The position numbers and the translations under genes are program-made. A stretch of DNA of 64,000 nucleotides. Origin: Inia geoffrensis. Lineage: Eukaryota; Chordata; Mammalia; Artiodactyla; Iniidae. Position 1 is the first letter of the stretch. Each line of letters opens with the position of its first letter. Location of the stretch: contig CM070910.1 of NCBI GenBank assembly GCA_036417435.1, forward strand, positions 15,255,501-15,319,500, given 5' to 3'. A model generated the notes under the pieces. That model was not told the origin of the DNA. It saw only the letters and a list, made by a program, of their open reading frames with translations, and made no database searches. Shown piece after piece: positions 58,269 through 64,000 of this stretch.

Positions 58269-59377
58269 CAGAGTTTACACTTTAAAGACTATGTAAATAT
58301 TATTCTCAGCTCAGCCTTGGAGTGTACAATAACTACATTTCCTTTCTTGTACAGCCATGTTTTCCCTGGAGTTAAAATGCTCTCTCCTTTTTTTTTTTTT
58401 TGCTTTGTTTTCAAAATACACTCCACTAATTTCCCTTCCAACTTTGCACCAGAAGTATAACGCTTGTCTCACCGAGTTCAAACATCAGATCATCTATGGG
58501 CTGTGCTCTTTCTTGGTGACCTCCCTCCTAGAGCTGTCTGTCCTTCCACTCCCACCTGAACAGGTGCTCTCCAGGCCTGCTGGGTCCTCTCTTCAACACC
58601 ATCCTGACGGTGCCCTTTCCTGGCTCTCATGTTGGATGCCTTGTTTCTTAGATACCATTTAAGCCATTCTGTCTCCTTTGGGAGATTCCACTACTCCCGC
58701 AGGGGTGACAGGCAGTACCTTTTCTGAGACTCTTCCTGTTTCAAAATGTTCTCCCTTCACACTTGGCTGATAATATCGATGGATATAGAATTCTTGGTTG
58801 GAAGTTATCTTCCCTCAGTTCTCAGGGAGCGGTATGCTGCCTTATGGATTCTAATGCTGCTACTGACAAGTCCAATATCATTCTGATCCGTGATCCAGGT
58901 TCCATGTGACCTGTTCGTCAATTCTGGAGGTTTTTGGCATTTTCTGTTTGTTAATATGGTTCTGAAATGCTGTGGTGGTTGGTGTTGAGGTGGGTTTTTT
59001 CATGCACAGAGCCAATTTGAAAACCTGGGAAATGTTCTTGAGTATCAGTTCTCAAAATGACCCTTGGGTCCTTGAGAGCCCTTCAGGAAGTCCGTAAGGT
59101 CAATGTTTTTATAAAACTACTTTGACACTGTTTAGATTTTTTTACTTCCATTCTCTTGTGAGAGTACACTGGCCTTTCCAGAGGCCACGTGACCTGTGAT
59201 ATCACAGATGGAAAGTAAAGCAGGTATGCGAATCCAGCTGTCTTCTAGTAGGTCAAACAGTAAAGAGATTTGCAAAAATGTAAAACAATTCCAACACACA
59301 CACAAATGTTAGTGGGAAGGGTAGTAAATTTTTCTAGAAATTTGTGGATTTATTATTATTATTGAATACATTGATAT

Positions 59378-59735
59378 CTTTTTCTTTTTAAATAAATTTA
59401 TTTATTTATTTTTGGCTGTGTTGGGTCTTCGCTACTGCCCACGGGCTTTCTCTAGTTGTCGCAAGCAGGGGCTACTCTTCGTTGCGGTGTGCGGGCTTCA
59501 CATTGTGGTGGCTTCTCTTGTTGCAGAGCACAGGCTCTAGGCGCGTGGGTTTCAGTAGTTGTGGCACATGGGCTCCGCAGTTGTGGCTTGTGGGCTCTAG
59601 AGCACAGGCTCAGTGGTCGTGGCGCACGGGCTTAGTTGCTCCGTGGCATGTGGGATCTTCCTGGACCAGGCCTTGAACCCGTGTCCCCTGCATTGGCAGG
59701 CGGATTCTCAACCACTGAGCCACCAGGGAAGTCCC
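59378..59735 (-). repeat. CHR SINE, long form
   Basis: In minus orientation it runs from ggggacttccctggtggctc at 59,735 to a tttatttatttaaa-type A tail. The cattgatat duplication is visible. It is in sense with PLEKHG1. Confidence 0.9.
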
Positions 59736-60397
59736 CATTGATATTTTAATAGTTTCTCAGTTTTAATTTCTGTCATGGTAAATGAAACATAAATCATAGA
59801 CAAAAAAGCTTTTGGGGCACTTAGTAATTTTTAAGCATGTACAGATCCTGGGACCAAAAAGCTAGGGAAACTCTGTTCTTGAATTATGGCTTTAATACTC
59901 CCTCCCCTCCATTAGATTAGATACTTTAATCTTTCTCATTCTTCCTCTCTTATTTTCCATCTTCTTGTTTATCGTTCTGTTTTCTGAGAGACTTCATCTT
60001 TCTTTTCTATCCCTTCTACTGAGTTTTTTCATTTCTACTATCTGACTTTTAATTTCAAAGTGTGTGCGTGTGTGTGTGTGCGTACATGCTCTTTGGATGC
60101 TTCTTATGTTTCTATTCTTATTTTATGGGTGCGAAAATCTCATTTCCAAGGAGATGGTGATGTTGATGATGATGATTTTGGACTTATCTTTCCTGCTCTG
60201 TGCTTTTTGCTCAACTACCTTTCCTCTGATCATTTGGGCTTCTGTTGTTCTTGTTAGAGGTTCTCCTCAAACACCTGAGAATCTTCATTTATCCTTTCCT
60301 GTTTGAAGGTGAGACACCACAATGCCGACCATAAACTCTGCACAGAAGTGGGGCTTTGCATAGGGTGCTCCCTACTCAAGGCAGCGGTTCTCAAACT

Positions 60398-60830
60398 TTT
60401 TGGGGTCAAGACCTATTTACCTCTTAAAAATTCTTTATGTGGATTATATCAACACATTAGAAATTAAGACTGCTACATAATTTTAAAAAGATCAATTCAT
60501 TTAATTATAAATTTAGTACATGTTAATACAAATAACTTTCTGTGAAAAATAATTAGATTTTATAAAACAAAACAAAATTTAATGAGAAGAGCAGCACGGT
60601 TTTACATTTTTGCAAATCTCTAATATCTACCTTAATAGAACATAGATGGATGCTCATATCTGCTCTGCGTTCAACAGCCTCACACAAATATGTCATTGGA
60701 AAAGGGAGGAGTATTTTAATAGTCTTTTACGTGAGTGTGTATATCTTTCTTTGATAAGACACTGAAACTCAACAAATGGTAGTTTCTTAGAGGTTTGTTG
60801 GAGTCTGAAACCATTATATACTATATCCTG
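60398..60830 (+). mobile_element. hAT-type DNA transposon fragment
   Basis: It starts gcggttctcaaactttttgg and continues with ttacctcttaaaaattcttt, gttttacatttttgcaaatc, tcacacaaatatgtcattgg aaaagggaggag and aatggtagtttcttagaggt. This order matches a mammalian hAT (MER/Charlie-type) element that I cannot name exactly. The 3' terminus is not clear. Confidence 0.62.
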
Positions 60831-60998
60831 TTACATTAAAATCCATTGATGCATCTATCTTGTACTCTGAAAGGAACTTTACCAGTGCATGATTTCAGAA
60901 TAGTCCCAATTTCAAACATTCTTTCCTAATATTCCTATAAAAACATACCATCTGTAAGATTATTTTTGTTTTTCTAAAATATAGTTCTGATATTTGTA

Positions 60999-61037
<39 letters not shown>

Positions 61038-61085
61038 CTATATATATCTATATCTATATCTATATATCTATATATCTATATAGAT
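60999..61085. repeat. Compound (TC)n-(TA)n-(TATC)n microsatellite
   Basis: About 13 TC units are followed by TA and then tatc/tata-type repeats, directly before a CHR SINE. It is likely to be highly variable. Confidence 0.9.
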
Positions 61086-61094
61086 AAAATTATT

Positions 61095-61296
61095 ATTTTT
61101 TTTTGTAGTACGCGGGCCTCTCACTGTTGTGGCCTCTCCCATTGCGGAGCACAGGCTCCGGACGCGCAGGCTCAGCAGCCATGGCTCACGGGCTCAGCCG
61201 CTCCGCGGCACGTGGGATCTTCCTAGACCGGGGCACGAACCCGCATCCCCTGCATCGGCAGGCGGACTCTCAACCACTGAGCCACCAGGGAAGCCC
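61095..61296 (-). repeat. CHR SINE, about 200-bp form
   Basis: In minus orientation it runs from gggcttccctggtggctcag at 61,296 to a short A tail (9-10 bases). No clear target duplication is visible, perhaps because it abuts the microsatellite. Confidence 0.88.
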
Positions 61297-61789
61297 TGTA
61301 TCAGTATATTTTATAGAAAGATGGGTGTGATTAAATTAAAGACAGTTGAAATCTAATCATTAGGATCTAAATACTGGATGAAGTAAGAGAAAAGATCAAA
61401 GAAAAAGAACAGCCAAGGAAGCAACATATCTTGACCAGTGTTTTCCATTACCGGAGGATGGAGTGCCCTGGATATAGGTTTTGTATCCAGGTCTTTCAAT
61501 ATAAATCCTCTTTCTGAGCACAGAAGAATTTTGAGCAGAATCCATCATGTTACTTCTCAAGGCTTAATAGAAATACTCCTTGACAATATTTAACTCCCTG
61601 TGTTCTCAATGTTACACTCATCAAGCTACCCTTTGAGCTTTAATTTCATCTCCAGATTGAATCTCCTGGTAGGAGGAAATGTCTCAGGGGACCCACCCAG
61701 GCTCTATTATGGCTCACTATAAATGAATGGCCTTCATTGCTCAACAACCAGAGCTGGGAGGAAGCTCAGATACCTTCCAGTCCTACCCC

Positions 61790-61920
61790 TTAATTTTAAG
61801 GTGAGAAAACCATGACTCATGAAAGGGAGGTGGCTTACCTTAGGTCATACAGCTAATAGTTAATGGCATAGCTGGGGTTAGTATCAGGGCTTTTGAATCC
61901 CAGTCCCACACTCTGTGATA
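61790..61920 (-). repeat. MIR SINE fragment
   Basis: The plus strand shows ttaattttaaggtgagaaaa ccatg, ttaggtcatacagctaatag and aatcccagtcccacactctg, the reverse of the MIR core. Confidence 0.65.
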
Positions 61921-62199
61921 AACACATCTATTGAAAGATTTGTTTCCTGATTGACTCAAGGAAGCTAAGGGCTAGACTCTGCATCACAGTGTCTTCAACC
62001 TCGTACTGCCTACCTGGAAGGCCTTGTGTGAATCACTTGGCCCACTTTCCTTTACAACCCTTTTCTAAAATAATGGAAACAGCAAGGAGGAAGTAGTTGG
62101 ATTTCTTCCAAGCTCTGTCATCAGAGCAATCATCCTGATACAGTTGGCCAACCACCCTGTTTGTTCTCCATTCAACATAGTAATTACTGAAAGCCTTGT

Positions 62200-63290
62200 G
62201 TGTCAGGCACTGCTATAGGCACTGAGGTGATGGGGTAAAGAACATGGACAAAGGCTCTGTCCTATGGTGCTTATGTTCTGGTCAGGAGTGGTAAGTGTTA
62301 ATAACTGAAGAAATAAACAACAGAATATCAAACAAAAGACAAGAAATGTTGGCAAGGATGTGATGAATTGGAACTCTTATACACTGTTGATAGGAATGCA
62401 AAATGGTGCAGCCACTATGGAAAGCAGTATGGAGGTTCTCCAAAAAATTAAAAGTAGAACTACCATATGATCCAGCAATCCAACTTTGGGGTATTTATCT
62501 ACAAAAATTGAAATCAAAATCTTGAAGAGATATCAGCACTACCATGTTCATTGCAGAAGTATTCACAATAGCTAAAATGTGGATATAACCTAAGTGTCTG
62601 TGAATGGATAAAGATGAATACATAAAGAAAATGTGGCATATATATACAATGCAATATTATTTAGCCTTAAAAAAGAAGAAATTCTGTGACAACATGGAAA
62701 AACCTTGACATTATGCTAAGTGAAATAAACCTGTCACAGAAGGACAAATCGTACATGATTCCACTTAACGTGCGAAATCTAAAATAGTCACACTCATAGA
62801 ATCAGATAGTAGAATGGTGGTTAGCAGGGGTTGGGGGTAAGAGTAAATGAAGGAGTTGCTAATTAACAGGCATAACCTGCTGTACCACGTTGTAGCTAAG
62901 TTAATAATAACATATTTAACACTTAAAAATTTAAGAGGGTAGATCTCATGTTAAGTGCTCTTATTATAATAACATAAAATTAAAAAAAAGAAACTAAATG
63001 AGATTTCATTCTTTTACCAATAGAAACTTACACACCATAGTACAATATTGCTTAATAAGAATGTTTATGTGAAAAAACAGTAAAGTATTGGTTTTACTGA
63101 AAAACAAGAGAAACCCAACAGAATAAGATATTGTACTATGTTAGGAAGGAAATAAAGAGGACAATGTGGCAGAGAGCAACTGAGGCTGGGTGGTGGATGA
63201 GGAGCATTGGGGCAGTCATGGAATGTTCTCTGAGGAGGTGATACCTGAGTTTGGGGAAGGCTGGAAGAGACAGTCATTTAAGAAATTGAT
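62200..63290. repeat. Old interspersed repeat split by an L1 insertion
   Basis: The left part (62,200-62,335: tgtgtcaggcactgctatagg, tggtgcttatgttctggtca) and the right part (about 63,110-63,290: gaatgttctctgaggaggtg atacctgagt) look like the two sides of one mammal-wide repeat, separated by the L1 piece. The family was not determined. Confidence 0.4.
62336..62960 (+). mobile_element. L1 ORF2 C-terminal end and 3' UTR, degraded
   Basis: It contains ttggcaaggatgtgatgaat tggaac, gtagaactaccatatgatcc agcaatcc, atgttcattgcagaagtatt cacaat and gcaatattatttagccttaa, the classical end of mammalian L1 ORF2. Several stops break the frame, and the 5' part is missing. Confidence 0.85.
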
Positions 63291-64000
63291 AGTGAGTCTA
63301 AGGACAGAATGAACATGGTGTGTTCTTACGTGAGGTGTAGAAAGGAAGCCACTGGCTGGTGTTTGGTGAACAACGGGGAGTGTGGGAGATACGGAAGACG
63401 ACTAAACATAAAATAATACATCATGTACTATGGGAACTCAGATGGGGCCATGAAATGTGGGAGATCAGGGACTCCATAAAGACCAGAAACAGACTGTCAT
63501 TCTAGAGTTACAGCCTAACGGGATGGGGACTAGGTTTCTCATTGCATCAGTGTAACTAACGAACAACTTTACAAGTACAGTAGCAGGAAGGAGTGGCTCT
63601 CAGATTGTGTTTTGTACTCAAAGCTAAAATGAGAGTCATTCTACCTTCAGGTCTGGGGTATTTTCCCTTTTCCCAGAGAAACTGTTCCAAATATCTCCTC
63701 CTTTTTGAGTAGGGGTATGAAAAAGAAAATAAGATTTCTTACTTGAGTTCAAGTCCCTTGTTTGGATGGGCAGTTAGAGGAAACACAGTTCTCTTTTACA
63801 GAACATACTCCAGGTAAGACTTCCTCTGACCACTGATGTGGACTTGAAATCAGTAACTGTAATACGACCTTGAAGATTCTATTGCCTTACACTGAGCAAG
63901 ATTCAGGAAGAGGGCCTCTCCCCTTCCAGTGTGCAATAGACTCTAAGCACCACTTCCTTTTCCCACCCACCCAACTAGGTCAGCTGGCATTTTAACTTGT

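Larger units (their letters stand above)
9868..64000 (-). other. PLEKHG1: PLEKHG1 gene, 3' part (13 exons; 5' end beyond right edge)
   Basis: Thirteen exons on the minus strand join with consistent phases to 1,168 residues ending SSSSFA-stop. The product is PLEKHG1, a Dbl-family guanine nucleotide exchange factor with a DH-PH module and a long disordered tail. Family members activate Rho GTPases (Rho/Cdc42 reported for PLEKHG1) and act on the actin cytoskeleton at the plasma membrane. The window contains most of DH, all of PH, the linker and the whole tail. The human protein is about 1,385 residues as I recall, so roughly 200 N-terminal residues are outside. No frameshift or internal stop is seen. 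Confidence 0.93.
56742..64000 (-). other. PLEKHG1: PLEKHG1 intron (partial, 7.3 kb to window edge)
   Basis: The intron holds a MIR (56,870-56,990), CHR SINEs (57,219-57,437; 58,055-58,268; 59,378-59,735; 61,095-61,296), a hAT fragment (60,398-60,830), a compound microsatellite (60,999-61,085), a MIR (61,790-61,920) and an L1 ORF2 end (62,336-62,960) that splits an older repeat. No exon-like sequence with a DH frame was found in any of it. About 57,740-58,050 and 63,300-64,000 show no recognised feature. Confidence 0.72.

Noticed and set aside
686..61296. tRNA-like heads with A and B boxes.
   Set aside because: They are heads of CHR SINEs with SINE bodies and A tails, not functional tRNA genes; no cloverleaf with a complete acceptor stem was seen.
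63745..63815. Possible splice-site-like sequence near 63,740-63,815 as the next PLEKHG1 exon.
   Set aside because: No minus-strand GT donor is present at the expected place and translation shows no DH residues.
1..64000. CRISPR arrays, bacterial-type operons, prophage or a new defence system.
   Set aside because: Exon-intron structure, CpG island, poly(A) signals and mammalian repeats explain the window. No regularly spaced repeats with unique spacers were found.

Overview
This is mammalian nuclear DNA, almost certainly from a cetacean. It carries about 19 tRNA-derived SINEs of the CHR family (Cetacea/Hippopotamidae type), several with clean target-site duplications, together with cetartiodactyl-type L1 3' ends. 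I recognise two protein-coding genes, both transcribed from the minus strand, in the head-to-tail order PLEKHG1 then MTHFD1L. This is the arrangement I know from human 6q25.1. All exon ends were placed by hand from GT/AG sites, codon phase and remembered family sequence.

Region 1 to about 5,050 holds the 5' end of MTHFD1L, the mitochondrial monofunctional C1-tetrahydrofolate synthase. It has exon 2 (418-502), a 4.1 kb intron 1, exon 1 with the initiator ATG and transit peptide (4637-4857), and a CpG-island promoter (about 3,750-5,150). The rest of the gene lies beyond the left edge. Region 5,050 to about 9,870 is intergenic, with SINEs and a probable LTR fragment.

Region 9,870 to 64,000 is the 3' part of PLEKHG1, a Dbl-family RhoGEF. 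Thirteen exons encode 1,168 consecutive residues up to the stop, plus a 2.7 kb 3' UTR. The most upstream exon in the window (56672-56741) is already inside the DH domain; the start codon and first part of DH lie beyond the right edge. The exons give the end of DH, a PH domain over three exons, a linker encoded by four very small exons (34, 96, 39 and 23 nt), a 1,621-nt exon for most of the acidic, Ser/Pro-rich and Tyr-motif-containing tail, and the terminal exon. Reading frame and splice phases are consistent throughout, so the gene looks intact.

The remaining DNA is intron: SINEs, L1 and L2 fragments, MIRs, hAT elements (MER5A and others), one MaLR-like solo LTR, a degraded retroviral pol fragment, microsatellites and unassigned sequence. 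I see no CRISPR, tRNA or rRNA gene, operon or other cassette, and no evidence of an undescribed system. The observations most worth checking are the microexon cluster and its phase symmetry, the inverted SINE pairs in PLEKHG1 introns, a local duplicated segment in one intron, and a sense-oriented SINE in the 3' UTR.
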